Of a stretch of 64,000 nucleotides of DNA, positions 1-11,789 are shown in pieces (position 1 is the first letter of the stretch; the number at the start of each line of letters is the position of its first letter). Source of the DNA: Anisakis pegreffii. Its lineage: Eukaryota; Nematoda; Chromadorea; Rhabditida; Anisakidae. The stretch lies in assembly GCA_035041965.1 (NCBI GenBank), contig JAPYMA010000726.1, forward strand, positions 1 through 64,000, given 5' to 3'. A program made the position numbers and the translations under genes. The notes beneath the pieces were generated by a model. It was given only the letters and a program-made list of their open reading frames with translations. It searched no databases and was not told where the DNA came from.

Positions 1-3000
1 TCGGGCGATTTCGCTTAGTTGAGGAGATCTAGCTATTTTATTAGAGCTATCTCAACTAGCACTGAGTCGCTCATTCATATTCCCTTATGATCACTATAGA
101 TCAATGGAGGCTATGCATAACTATAGAAATTTGAGTTTGATGTATTCAAGCTCACCGTCTTCTCAGCTTTGCCCGGAAACATATCATCATTTATACACCG
201 TTCGATCAAGCAGAATCTCTTCTTTCTAATAATGAAATACTGGCTTGAAAATTTCCATTTTGCGAGGAGTTAAATTAATTTTTGTGATGCTATTCGGGTA
301 AAGACATTCAAGCCTACCGTACCCTCAGCTTTGACCAGTAACATATCAATGTCTTGACATCAATCCATCGAGCAGAATCTCTGCATTCAGAAAATTGTAT
401 ATTTTGTCGGGCGATTTCGCTTAGTTGAGGAGATCTAGCTATTTTTTTAAAGCTCTCTCAACTAGCGCTGAGTCGCTCATTCACATTCCCTTATGATCAC
501 TATAGATCAATGGAGGCTATACATAACTATAGAAATTTGAGTTTGATGTATTCAAGCTCACCGTCTTCTCAGCTTTGCCCGGAAACATATCATCATTTAT
601 ACACCGTTCGATCGAGCAGAATCTCTTCTTTCTAATAATGAAATACTGGCTTGAAAATTTCCATTTTGCGAGGAGATAAATTAATTTATGTGATGCTATT
701 CGGGTAAAGACATTCAAGCCTACCGTACCCTCAGCTTTGACCAGTAACATATCAATGTCTTGACATCAATCCATCGAGCAGAATCTCTGCATTCAGAAAA
801 CTATATATTTTGTCGGGCGATTTCGCTTAGTTGAGGAGATCTAGCTATTTTTTTAAAGCTATCTCAACTAGCGCTGAGTCGCTCATTCACATTCCCTTAT
901 GATCACTATAGATCAATGGAGGCTATACATAACTATAGAAATTTGAGTTTGATGTATTCAAGCTCACCGTCTTCTCAGCTTTGCCCGGAAACATATCATC
1001 ATTTATACACCGTTCGATCGAGCAGAATCTCTTCTTTCTAATAATGAAATACTGGCTTGAAAATTTCCATTTTGCGAGGAGATAAATTAATTTTTGTGAT
1101 GCTATTCGGGTAAAGACATTCAAGCCTACCGTACCCTCAGCTTTGACCAGTAACATATCAATGTCTTGACATCAATCCATCGAGCAGAATCTCTGCATTC
1201 AGAAAATTATATATTTTGTCGGGCGATTTCGCTTAGTTGAGGAGATCTAGCTATTTTTTTAAAGCTATCTCAACTAGCGCTGAGTCGCTCATTCACATTC
1301 CCTTATGATCACTATAGATCAATGGAGGCTATACATAACTATAGAAATTTGAGTTTGATGTATTCAAGCTCACCGTCTTCTCAGCTTTGCCCGGAAACAT
1401 ATCATCATTTATACACCGTTCGATCAAGCAGAATCTCTTCTTTCTAATAATGAAATACTGGCTTGAAAATTTCCATTTTGCGAGGAGATAAATTAATTTA
1501 TGTGATGCTATTCGGGTAAAGACATTCAAGCCTACCGTACCCTCAGCTTTGACCAGTAACATATCAATGTCTTGACATCAATCCATCGAGCAGAATCTCT
1601 GCATTCAGAAAACTATATATTTTGTCGGGCGATTTCGCTTAGTTGAGGAGATCTAGCTATTTTTTTAAAGCTATCTCAACTAGCGCTGAGTCGCTCATTC
1701 ACATTCCCTTATGATCACTATAGATCAATGGAGGCTATACATAACTATAGAAATTTGAGTTTGATGTATTCAAGCTCACCGTCTTCTCAGCTTTGCCCGG
1801 AAACATATCATCATTTATACACCGTTCGATCGAGCAGAATCTCTTCTTTCTAATAATGAAATACTGGCTTGAAAATTTCCATTTTGCGAGGAGATAAATT
1901 AATTTTTGTGATGCTATTCGGGTAAAGACATTCAAGCCTACCGTACCCTCAGCTTTGACCAGTAACATATCAATGTCTTGACATCAATCCATCGAGCAGA
2001 ATCTCTGCATTCAGAAAACTATATATTTTGTCGGGCGATTTCGCTTAGTTGAGGAGATCTAGCTATTTTTTTAAAGCTATCTCAACTAGCGCTGAGTCGC
2101 TCATTCACATTCCCTTATGATCACTATAGATCAATGGAGGCTATACATAACTATAGAAATTTGAGTTTGATGTATTCAAGCTCACCGTCTTCTCAGCTTT
2201 GCCCGGAAACATATCATCATTTATACACCGTTCGATCGAGCAGAATCTCTTCTTTCTAATAATGAAATGCTGGCTTGAAAATTTCCATTTTGCGAGGAGA
2301 TAAATTAATTTTTGTGATGCTATTCGGGTAAAGACATTCAAGCCTACCGTACCCTCAGCTTTGACCAGTAACATATCAATGTCTTGACATCAATCCATCG
2401 AGCAGAATCTCTGCATTCAGAAAACTATATATTTTGTCGGGCGATTTCGCTTAGTTGAGGAGATCTAGCTATTTTTTTAAAGCTATCTCAACTAGCGCTG
2501 AGTCGCTCATTCACATTCCCTTATGATCACTATAGATCAATGGAGGCTATACATAACTATAGAAATTTGAGTTTGATGTATTCAAGCTCACCGTCTTCTC
2601 AGCTTTGCCCGGAAACATATCATCATTTATACACCGTTCGATCAAGCAGAATCTCTTCTTTCTAATAATGAAATACTGGCTTGAAAATTTCCATTTTGCG
2701 AGGAGATAAATTAATTTATGTGATGCTATTCGGGTAAAGACATTCAAGCCTACCGTACCCTCAGCTTTGACCAGTAACATATCAATGTCTTGACATCAAT
2801 CCATCGAGCAGAATCTCTGCATTCAGAAAAATATATATCTTGTCGGGCGATTTCGCTTAGTTGAGGAGATCTAGCTATTTTTTTAAAGCTATCTCAACTA
2901 GCGCTGAGTCGCTCATTCACATTCCCTTATGATCACTATAGATCAATGGAGGCTATACATAACTATAGAAATTTGAGTTTGATGTATTCAAGCTCACCGT

Positions 3001-4422
3001 CTTCTCAGCTTTGCCCGGAAACATATCATCATTTATACACCGTTCGATCAAGCAGAATCTCTTCTTTCTAATAATGAAATACTGGCTTGAAAATTTCCAT
3101 CTTGCGAGGAGATAAATTAATTTATGTGATGCTATTCGGGTAAAGACATTCAAGCATACCGTACCCTCAGCTTTGACCAGTAACATATCAATGTCTTGAC
3201 ATCAATCCATCGAGCAGAATCTCTGCATTCAGAAAACTATATATTTTGTCGGGCGATTTCGCTTAGTTGAGGAGATCTAGCTATTTTTTTAAAGCTATCT
3301 CAACTAGCGCTGAGTCGCTCATTCACATTCCCTTATGATCACTATAGATCAATGGAGGCTATACATAACTATAGAAATTTGAGTTTGATGTATTCAAGCT
3401 CACCGTCTTCTCAGCTTTGCCCGGAAACATATCATCATTTATACACCGTTCGATCGAGCAGAATCTCTTCTTTCTAATAATGAAATGCTGGCTTGAAAAT
3501 TTCCATTTTGCGAGGAGATAAATTAATTTTTGTGATGCTATTCGGGTAAAGACATTCAAGCCTACCGTACCCTCAGCTTTGACCAGTAACATATCAATGT
3601 CTTGACATCAATCCATCGAGCAGAATCTCTGCATTCAGAAAACTATATATTTTGTCGGGCGATTTCGCTTAGTTGAGGAGATCTAGCTATTTTTTTAAAG
3701 CTATCTCAACTAGCGCTGAGTCGCTCATTCACATTCCCTTATGATCACTATATATCAATGGAGGCTATACATAACTATAGAAATTTGAGTTTGATGTATT
3801 CAAGCTCACCGTCTTCTCAGCTTTGCCCGGAAACATATCATCATTTATACACCGTTCGATCGAGCAGAATCTCTTCTTTCTAATAATGAAATGCTGGCTT
3901 GAAAATTTCCATTTTGCGAGGAGATAAATTAATTTTTGTGATGCTATTCGGGTAAAGACATTCAAGCCTACCGTACCCTCAGCTTTGACCAGTAACATAT
4001 CAATGTCTTGACATCAATCCATCGAGCAGAATCTCTGCATTCAGAAAACTATATATTTTGTCGGGCGATTTCGCTTAGTTGAGGAGATCTAGCTATTTTT
4101 TTAAAGCTATCTCAACTAGCGCTGAGTCGCTCATTCACATTCCCTTATGATCACTATAGATCAATGGAGGCTATACATAACTATAGAAATTTGAGTTTGA
4201 TGTATTCAAGCTCACCGTCTTCTCAGCTTTGCCCGGAAACATATCATCATTTATACACCGTTCGATCAAGCAGAATCTCTTCTTTCTAATAATGAAATAC
4301 TGGCTTGAAAATTTCCATCTTGCGAGGAGATAAATTAATTTATGTGATGCTATTCGGGTAAAGACATTCAAGCTTACCGTACCCTCAGCTTTGACCCGTA
4401 ACATATCAATGTCTTGACATCA
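1..4422. repeat. 406-bp satellite array, eleven near-identical tandem units
   Basis: The phrase tcgggcgatttcgcttag recurs at 1, 407, 813, 1219 and so on to 4061, exactly every 406 bases, so eleven units are visible and the array continues off the left edge. Units differ by only a few substitutions. Each unit is itself built from two related halves: a cagctttgcccggaaacata half and a cagctttgaccagtaacata half, each followed by a gagcagaatctct motif. Each unit also has a conserved hairpin (TAGTTGAG ... CTCAACTA, loop about 25 bases). Every complete unit has the same 77-codon open frame on the minus strand (for example 517-750). The period is not a multiple of three, so the frames do not join. 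This is satellite DNA; a centromeric or heterochromatic role is only a guess. Confidence 0.97.
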
Positions 4423-5400
4423 ATCGATCGATCGGGATCTGTGGATACCGAATATCATATATTTTGTTGAGCGATGTTGCTTTATTGAAGAGATCTAGCT
4501 ATTTTATCAAAGTTATTTCAACTATCGCTGAACCGCTCATTGTTATGCATTTGCTCAGTATAGATCAATAGATGCAATGCTATAGTGTAGAAATATAAGT
4601 TTGATACATTCAAACCATCTGTCTTCTCAGCTTTGCCGGAAACATGTTAATTTTTATACATCATTCGATTGAGCAGAATCTCTTGTTTCTAGTAATGACA
4701 AGATTGCTGAGAAATTCTCACTCTGCCAGTTGACAGAGCAATTTTTGTGATGCTATACGGGTTAGCAGGTTCAAGCCTAAGTCTTCTCAGCTTTGCCCGG
4801 AAAAATATTAATGTTTATACACCGTTCCATTGAGCAGAATCTCTTCTTTCTAGCAATGAGAAGACTGCTGAGAAATTCTTGCTCCGCGAGGAGATGTAGC
4901 AATTTTTGTGATGCTATAGGGGTTACCTGATTGAAATCTACTCTACTCTTAGCTTTGACCAGTAACATATCAGTTTCTTCACACCAATCGATCGAGCGGA
5001 ATCTCTTCATTCAGAAAAATATATATTTTGTCGGGCGATTTTGCTTATTTGAGGAGCTATATGTACTTTATTAAAGCTATCTCAACTAGTGCTGAGGTTC
5101 GCATTGATATGCATTTGATCACTATGGGTCTATAGACGTTATACATTACTATAGAAATATAGGTTTGATACATTCAAGCCTACCGTCTTCTCAAGTTTGC
5201 CCGGTAACATAGTGATGTTTGTACATTATTTGATTGAGCAGAATGTCGGCTTTCTAAAAATGAAAAACTTGCAGAGGGATTCTGCCCCTGCTAGGAGATA
5301 TAGCTATTTTCATGATGCTATAGGAGTTATCTCAATGAAACCTACCTTACTCTCAACTTTGACCAGTGACATTTTCTTCTGTTGAACGAAGTGGAATCTT
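4423..5400. repeat. Diverged edge units of the satellite array
   Basis: After about 4420 the same order of motifs continues (agatctagctatttta, cagctttgcc, gagcagaatctctt, atatattttgtcgggcg), but with many substitutions and changed length. One unit (about 4423-5030) carries three copies of the half-unit instead of two, and a last unit (about 5030-5390) is more degraded. This is the expected edge of a satellite: the interior is homogenised while the border decays. The minus strand of 4777-5010 still keeps a 77-codon open frame with the KRFCSMERC and DMLLVKAK motifs of the core units. Confidence 0.9.
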
Positions 5401-7680
5401 TTACTCGCTATATATTTTTGATATCCTAGAATGCACTCCAAAGCCATGATGGATTGTACGGTTTAAATTTTCGAAAGGGCTAGAACGTATTCTGTTGATA
5501 TCGCCTTGTCTGCAAGACGGACGCTCACTGCTGTGGATGAATGATACAGAGGGTATGTTGTTAATGGTGCGAGAACATTTTAAATATGGATGGAGTGCTA
5601 ACATCGGAAAATTTTCTTGGGGGTGCGAGGGCAAAAATGGCTGAGAATAATAATTCAATTAATAATATTTCAATTTGCAATGAAAATATCCCGTTTTTCT
5701 ACTATGTCCACTTGTTCAATTTTATCTTTTCAATATTTCATTTTTGAAATATTTCACCCGATCAAAATCAATCAATTTTCCTTATCAATTGTCATTAACA
5801 TTTAGTGAAAAGGAATTGATTATGAACAGCTTTACGTTGGTTATGGTGTGTTCATGGTTCATTATTACCTTCGTCATATGATTAGCTCATCGGATAATCG
5901 TATGTCCTTCCGGTTGAAAAGTCCACATTATATCGCGATTCCATTTCCTCTGATGTTATTATCGAAATATCACTTAAAGGACTATTCAACTGAACAACCA
6001 TATCCCATCACTCGGATTCAGTGCAATATGATGTCGGTCAATGTACGATTAGTGAATTGAATGTTAATCTGTGATACGTTCACAAGGACTATTCAGCATC
6101 TTTAACGCATTCCTTCTATGATTACACACATCTTTGAAAAACCAACTTATCGTTTCAGAAGAGCCCAATAAGTTGTTACGCATTCATCTTTTGCGTATAA
6201 AACGGAAAGGTATGGATTGTATGATGCTAAGGAATCACTTGAATTTGAGTTTTTTTAAACTTGATTTTTTAACAGTTTATTTTTTTAATGTCTTATATTG
6301 ATGGCAACTTTATATCCAGACTCTAGGAGACGCATCGCAAACTTCAAGCATTTCAAATCCTTAATTCGTGGATAGGCTAAGCAGCTGTTCAGTATCTGAA
6401 CAACCCAATAACTCCTCTTGGACTGCGTGGCTGATGAATTATGATAGAGTCGTATTAGGAGGAAGCATTACCAGAACATAGTTGTCTGTTTTGTTCGTCA
6501 TAGTTCACGCGCAAGAAATTACTTCCTGGCGCTCATCAGATAAAGAGTCTCCAGCTGCCTTATCATCCGGATTCATAATGAGATCAGAAACTATTAGAAA
6601 CTCTTCTTACGTTAATGGAACACCTCATTTCTTTCAATATAAGCTTCTTGAATGAAAACATGCTCCCCAAAGTAATCCACTCTATCCAAAGGCCTACTAG
6701 GGCGATAAGTGTCCTCAACAAACTATAAACTAAATTTAATACATCTCCCAAAAACTTTGATATTTAAGAGATCCGTTTCCTTTACAGGAAGCTTATTTCA
6801 GTAGAAGATGACAAATTCAAATGGTGATTGTGCGCTGAAAAAAGGGCAATATAATTCTTTATTTCTCTTCCCGACAATTACATCATATAATACAATGAAA
6901 TCTTGATATTTAGCACAATCACACAATTTAAATGAAGTCAAATGTTCAAAAGATCTGCAATCTTAGAATTTTTTGATAAATTTAATGTACTAGCAGACGT
7001 AATCGCAAACTCGCATATTACGAGCATTTTGCACTGATCAACCCTCGCGTCTAAGCAATGGACTGCATTTTGACATTGATGGTATCCAAAAATATCATTG
7101 GGACGACTATTAAAGCATTTAATTGGATGAGATACCTAAGGTACCTATGTTTGGCTTCTTCGCCGGCTGTTTGCTTCACAATCAGATTGTTCACAGTTTT
7201 CCGAATTCATCAAAGAGATTATTTTGCTCCATGATTTGCCAAGCGCTTAATTCTAAGGAGAAATGTTCCCAGAGCCAGATGATCAGCGAATGGAGGGTTG
7301 AGCTGTTTGGAACAAGAACCGCTATGATGACGGCTTCTCGGAACAGAAGAAGATGACAACTAAAATTTTTTGCAGATCCCGCTCACTCTATCAGCAGGTT
7401 TCACTGTGCAAAGATTTCCAGCATTTGTTCATCTATTTCATAGTCACGTTCTTCATGATCGTCCAACGAATGATTTTTCAGCTACTCTTCTCCCCCGCTT
7501 GCATATACTAAATTTTCTGTGAAACTAGATAATTCACCTATAAGTTTGATAATCTTTATTCGCAACTGACGATCGAATCTTCAATTAGTCGCTCGTTTTT
7601 GTCAACTTCAATTATCACTGTTGTTTGTGCGACCGTCAAAACAATACGCTTCATGAACAAAACTTGTGATTTTCTACTCT
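5401..7680. other. Intergenic stretch, no gene recognised
   Basis: AT-rich DNA to the right of the satellite. Open frames here are short (at most 85 codons, 5401-5658 minus), overlap on both strands and match no family I recognise. No RNA gene or repeat array was seen. Confidence 0.5.
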
Positions 7681-8100
7681 TCACCAAATCCAACCCAGAT
7701 GATTGGCTCGATTCAATGCAGTTCTCAGTCGCCGTAATCTTTCCTCGTCAGCATTTTGTACGATTGGTGACTTCGAAGCTGATGACTTTGCATATAACTT
7801 ATTAGTCAATACATCAGCAGTGAATCTTTGCAATGGGTGCAATGCAATGGAATCATGAAAATGTTTTGTATTGGCGTTCGCTTGACTCGATGCTGCCAAT
7901 AGTAGGTCATTTGGATGCAGCAAACGCCCGCTCTGCAAGTGTTTCAAAATCTGTTTCGGTTCCATTAACCTCAACCCGCTGCTTCGTTGCTTGTCCAGTG
8001 CCTCCTTACAACTCCTCAGCATTGACAGGTATTGTGGCGATGTTAGCACAGTGAAATTACGAACCGGATGAAGGTACCTGAAAGATCCCAAGCATGGCAA
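7681..8100 (-). CDS. Unrecognised 139-codon open frame
   Basis: I do not recognise this protein. The frame starts at an ATG (8100) preceded by an A/T-rich stretch and ends in a TGA at 7681. It is richer in G+C than its surroundings, and its 139 codons are long for chance in DNA this AT-rich. The composition is protein-like: leucine-rich, with basic and alanine/serine-rich segments such as LQSGRLLHPNDLLLAASSQ, and a charged C-terminal part (DEERLRRLRTALNRA). There is no signal peptide, membrane segment or known motif. A splice-like ctttcag at about 8078 could make most of it an internal exon. It could be a small gene, one exon of a larger gene, or a relic of one. A 73-codon frame on the opposite strand (7833-8054) looks like its shadow. 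Confidence 0.3.
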   Translation of the reverse strand: MPCLGSFRYLHPVRNFTVLTSPQYLSMLRSCKEALDKQRSSGLRLMEPKQILKHLQSGRLLHPNDLLLAASSQANANTKHFHDSIALHPLQRFTADVLTNKLYAKSSASKSPIVQNADEERLRRLRTALNRANHLGWIW

Positions 8101-8519
8101 TTTATGTCTTATTTCTCAATTTATATCGATACTCGCACACGCACGAAAATTTGCTCTGCAATTGAGCGCTTGATCACTTACAATTAACTGAATTTTAATG
8201 TTAAGCAGATATGGATGATATTAAGTTTATCTCTAGCAAAAGAATGTTAATTTTGCATTAATGACTTTAGCTGAATTAGCGTCAGTTCGATATGATCGAA
8301 TTGTAGCTGTTATCACCTATCATCAGAAATAAAAACATTTGAAGCGATGTTTCTGTACGGAATATTTTGGAAACCTTGATTGATGGTACTCTGCTAGAGA
8401 TTTGTTGACGGGGACTGCAGCATTTCAAGTGATTTCAATCGTTTCAATAGCAAACTGATGAATAGAAAAATTATTTAGTAAGAGATGAAATGAAATTTAA
8501 TAAAAAATCTGAACGATGC

Positions 8520-8932
8520 TTACTCTTTCATCAGCCGGAATGATGCGCCCCTTTCATGCAGACAAGTCGCTTGAATGAAGCAAATAGCCAAAACAACACT
8601 GACGAACATCATAATGGTGTCGATTCCGTGATATGGTGAGAGGCCTGAGTGGAGCGATACTTCCTGATTTGGAAAGATCAACTTAACATTGACAGAAAGC
8701 AACTGTCATTATCTAAATTTGCCGCAAGTGATAGATAACAAATTGTAATGAAGATGTTTGATAAAGCAACAACAACTACAAACATAGACTGGAGAATGAA
8801 AATTGCACGATTGACTACACATTTGGTATTATTGTTCTCAAGGATTTCAGAGATCAATTTGAGCATTGCGAATGAGTCCAATTGAAGATAGCTTACGTGT
8901 AGAGTGTGGTGAAACTCAGTTCTACGCTTCAT
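8520..8932 (-). other. Two overlapping hydrophobic open frames, possible membrane-protein relic
   Basis: The minus strand has an 84-codon frame (8678-8932) with a membrane-like segment (AIFILQSMFVVVVALSNIF). It is followed, in another frame, by a 60-codon frame (8520-8702) with a second one (IDTIMMFVSVVLAICFIQA). Joining them needs a roughly 40-base intron with a weak donor, and I could not find one that keeps both frames. It may be a decayed two-segment membrane protein or chance T-rich DNA. Confidence 0.15.
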
Positions 8933-9828
8933 TCCTACGGATGGAAGTCAATAAATGCACACTGAATTACGTTCAATCACCTATCATTCAATCAGATCGG
9001 AGCCAATTTCTCACAGAAAACAGTGTCAATATGAATCGAGATTCTGAATGTTTACGTGAGGCCATACCAAGCCAGTTCGACTTTATTTTCTCGATAGAAA
9101 ACAGCTGAAGTATTTCATTGCTGAGGCCTATTACAACTATATCGATGAATATTTTCAAAAATTTTCACCAACAACCCATAAGTGCCGTCCGCTGATGTCG
9201 TGTCCATTCGTAGAGCAATTAACGAGCAAATTTATAGAGGTAGTTTCAAATTTCCGTTGAAAAGAAAGGGACTATAGAAACGAATTAGAGTGAGCCTTTA
9301 GAAATGCATTGTCAATACGCAATGAATTGTTCTCACTTTTATCACGCGAACACTTGACGTCTTTCTTTTTCATTGGTTCCACAGGAAAACGAAATTGAAT
9401 TGATCAGTGACGTGTTGGCATGGATTAACAAGCAATAATATCACGGGTATACGTCAGTAGAAAGGGCTAGTACAACTTCGAACAATTGCTTTAGTCATAG
9501 AATCAATTTGTCAACTGCACTGATTCATTTACAACGTTTACGAATGTTCTCCGCATTCGGACAGAGCATTGAAGTGGTAAACTGTGGAACTAATTCGTGC
9601 GCATTATGCATTCGTCTGACAAGACCTAGGTTAGACGGTATCCTTGAGCTTTAGCCTAAGTCTACACCTAAGTTTAAGCGTGATTCAAGGTTATTTCACT
9701 GAAACTTTAGTGAGTAAAACGAAGTGGGTGGAATGAGTTTTATAGGTTGTCTGTCTGGGCAGATTTTGTATTTCAATTAACGATTGATGAAAAAAAATCT
9801 ATTATAGCAATCTGGATATGAAAACAAT

Positions 9829-9951
9829 CCCATTAAAATGAAGCGTGGCAAATATGACGGATAGACGTCTCTTAGCCACACAGATCAATTTCAATAGTAG
9901 TGAACACATCATCGCCCACTATCATCCATCGTCTACCTTCATTTTAATGGG
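9829..9951. repeat. Perfect 15-bp inverted repeat
   Basis: CCCATTAAAATGAAG at 9829-9843 is the exact reverse complement of CTTCATTTTAATGGG at 9937-9951, with 93 bases between them. It could be a hairpin or the ends of a small non-autonomous element. No flanking duplication was noticed. Confidence 0.8.
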
Positions 9952-10511
9952 AAACTTACCTGTCTCCTGTTACTTGGTGCTTCTACTTTCAATAGAGTTT
10001 AGCCAATTTACTTGTTCCTGTGGAGCCTATCAAAGTATCTCACATCGTGAGCGATGCTCATCAGTGGGCGAAAATATAATAGTGTTGAGAGTGGGCGATT
10101 TTGGCATGACAAAATGAGCTCTATCGTTAAATTATTGCTACAATGAACGTATTTATCAAGCATTGCTGAATTTGAACGAAAGAACGGATGGAAGTAGCAA
10201 CCGTGATGCGGTCTTACTATCAGTCGCAATTCCTGATCTGCACAAATGGGTCATCAACCGATGATATGGCACGATTATTAGATCTTAAGTAATTAGAGGA
10301 ATTTTCCCCTAGATAAAGTCAATTTTAGCAGTGGAAAGCAAGCAGTACGTTCTTGTCAAGCACCTGAAAAGCGCTCTTGCAAAGAAGTCGCCTTCGATCA
10401 AGTCATAAAATCTATTACGGATGAAAATCACATACAAATCATTATCATTTAATTTTTTGATTCGACTGAATGATCAGCATAGACACCCATGTCTTATAGT
10501 GATATTGGTCA

Positions 10512-10691
10512 ATGAGTGAAAAGGTAATCGCTAAGCAGGATTACTTCTATTCCTTTGTGGATTACGTTCGTGCGCCTAGAAATAGAAACCGCTATCGTCA
10601 CACCGTGGTGCTTGCTTCCAAGAAACGACTTCAATTTGTGGACTCAATCGAGGAACTGATGTTCTTTCGCATGAGCACACTTCTTAAATAA
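10512..10691 (+). CDS. Possible small protein, 59 codons
   Basis: I do not recognise it. An ATG at 10512 opens 59 codons to a TAA at 10689-10691. Codon choice (GTG, GCG, CGT, CTG) and G+C resemble the real exons in this window more than the surrounding DNA. The protein is rich in aromatic and basic residues (DYFYSFVDYVRAPRNRNRY, LASKKRLQF), with no signal peptide or membrane segment. It could be an exon of the cluster at 9.0-11.1 kb rather than a whole gene. Chance is a real alternative at this length. Confidence 0.2.
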   Translation: MSEKVIAKQDYFYSFVDYVRAPRNRNRYRHTVVLASKKRLQFVDSIEELMFFRMSTLLK

Positions 10692-11659
10692 CTAAACTTT
10701 TGAATTTACGGATGAATGCAAGAAGGAAATTAATAGATTCGCCGACTACATAATGTTTGCACACTGAATCATCCACGAAATGATATATTCACGAGGCAAG
10801 CCTCATTTTCGAATGCAATCCGAGCCAGGTAAAAAGCTTCTAGCAGAAATTCATCCAGATTCAGTAATTCAAGCGTTGGTAATTATCACCTATATGAAGG
10901 CATTTAGCTGCTGCATATATGGCTGATGGGAAGTAATATTAGTTAACTGAAACTGAGGTGGAACTGACGAATGTGTCGCCGCTATCTTTTGCGGATGAAG
11001 TTCACTTCATCGAATTCTTAAAATTTCGAAATTATGTTAGAAGTCACATCATGCGAAATTCGTCAATGAGTTTTTATCTATTCCTTTCTTAATTGACTTC
11101 TTATTGTATTCAGCGAAACTTCACCATTTTATCATCATCACTGCGGCAGTTACAACTTTGTTTATGTGGAAAACAATGTTTGCATAATTTGATGAGTTTA
11201 AGCATCCTCTCAAAAATAATACATAAGTTATGCAGATAAATCGTAGCACTCAATCATTCAAGCTCACTGCTCTTCACCACAAAATTCTGTGAGATATTCG
11301 CCGATATATCATGTGGAGGTTCCTAATTGTAAGTAATCCGTCCGCACGAGTTGGAGTGCATTTTTGGAAAGCATCATGAAAAAATGCAACTACGTTCAGT
11401 GCAATGAATTACTCACTTACTCACAGTTTAATCGTTCAATGAAGTGCTCTGTGAAAGTCTCTGGACATCTCAAAGAATTTGTCTCTGTTTTTTGATGAAA
11501 AAAAGATTTTATGGTCAAATTCATTTCAGTGTTTAAAAGCACTTCGATAGATCAACAAAATTAATATAGTTCATAGTGCACACACACTCTACACGCAATG
11601 TTCAGTGATAATATTTCACAAACTTCGAACACAACACAATCAAATACCAATCAATCAAA

Positions 11660-11770
11660 AACTTGGAATCAGTAAAATCCTATCAGTACGCAAATCAATC
11701 AGTCAGAAAAATTCAATCAGCGACATTCAGTCAACACGAAAAATCAGTCAGTATAAAATCGATAGCAGTG
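11660..11770. repeat. Degenerate TCAGT-rich simple repeat
   Basis: The plus strand repeats short blocks such as aatcagt, tcagtcag and attcagt irregularly. The 60-codon frame seen across it (11605-11787) reflects this simple composition, not a gene. Confidence 0.5.
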
Positions 11771-11789
11771 AAATCATTTCCACCTGAAA

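Larger units (their letters stand above)
9058..11190 (+). other. Cluster of short coding-looking pieces, unresolved
   Basis: Several open pieces on the plus strand have protein-like composition and locally raised G+C. About 9058-9238 is open and ends at a good donor (gagGTAGTT). 9845-10117 ends in the kinase-like string VGDFGMTK. 10310-10450 contains RSCQAPEKRSC. 10512-10691 is a 59-codon ATG frame. About 10780-10926 contains KPHFRMQSEPGKKLL, and about 10940-11092 contains SFADEVHFIEFLKF. I could not join them with splice sites into one protein. Open runs of 50-60 codons do occur by chance in several per kilobase over six frames, so this may be a decayed gene or nothing. Confidence 0.2.

Noticed and set aside
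517..4404. Ten 77-codon minus-strand frames, one per satellite unit, as genes
   Set aside because: They are identical by repeat homogenisation, the period (406) is not a multiple of three, and there is no start context or splice structure.
1..5400. CRISPR-like array
   Set aside because: The repeat unit is 406 bases with no alternating unique spacers, and the genome is eukaryotic.
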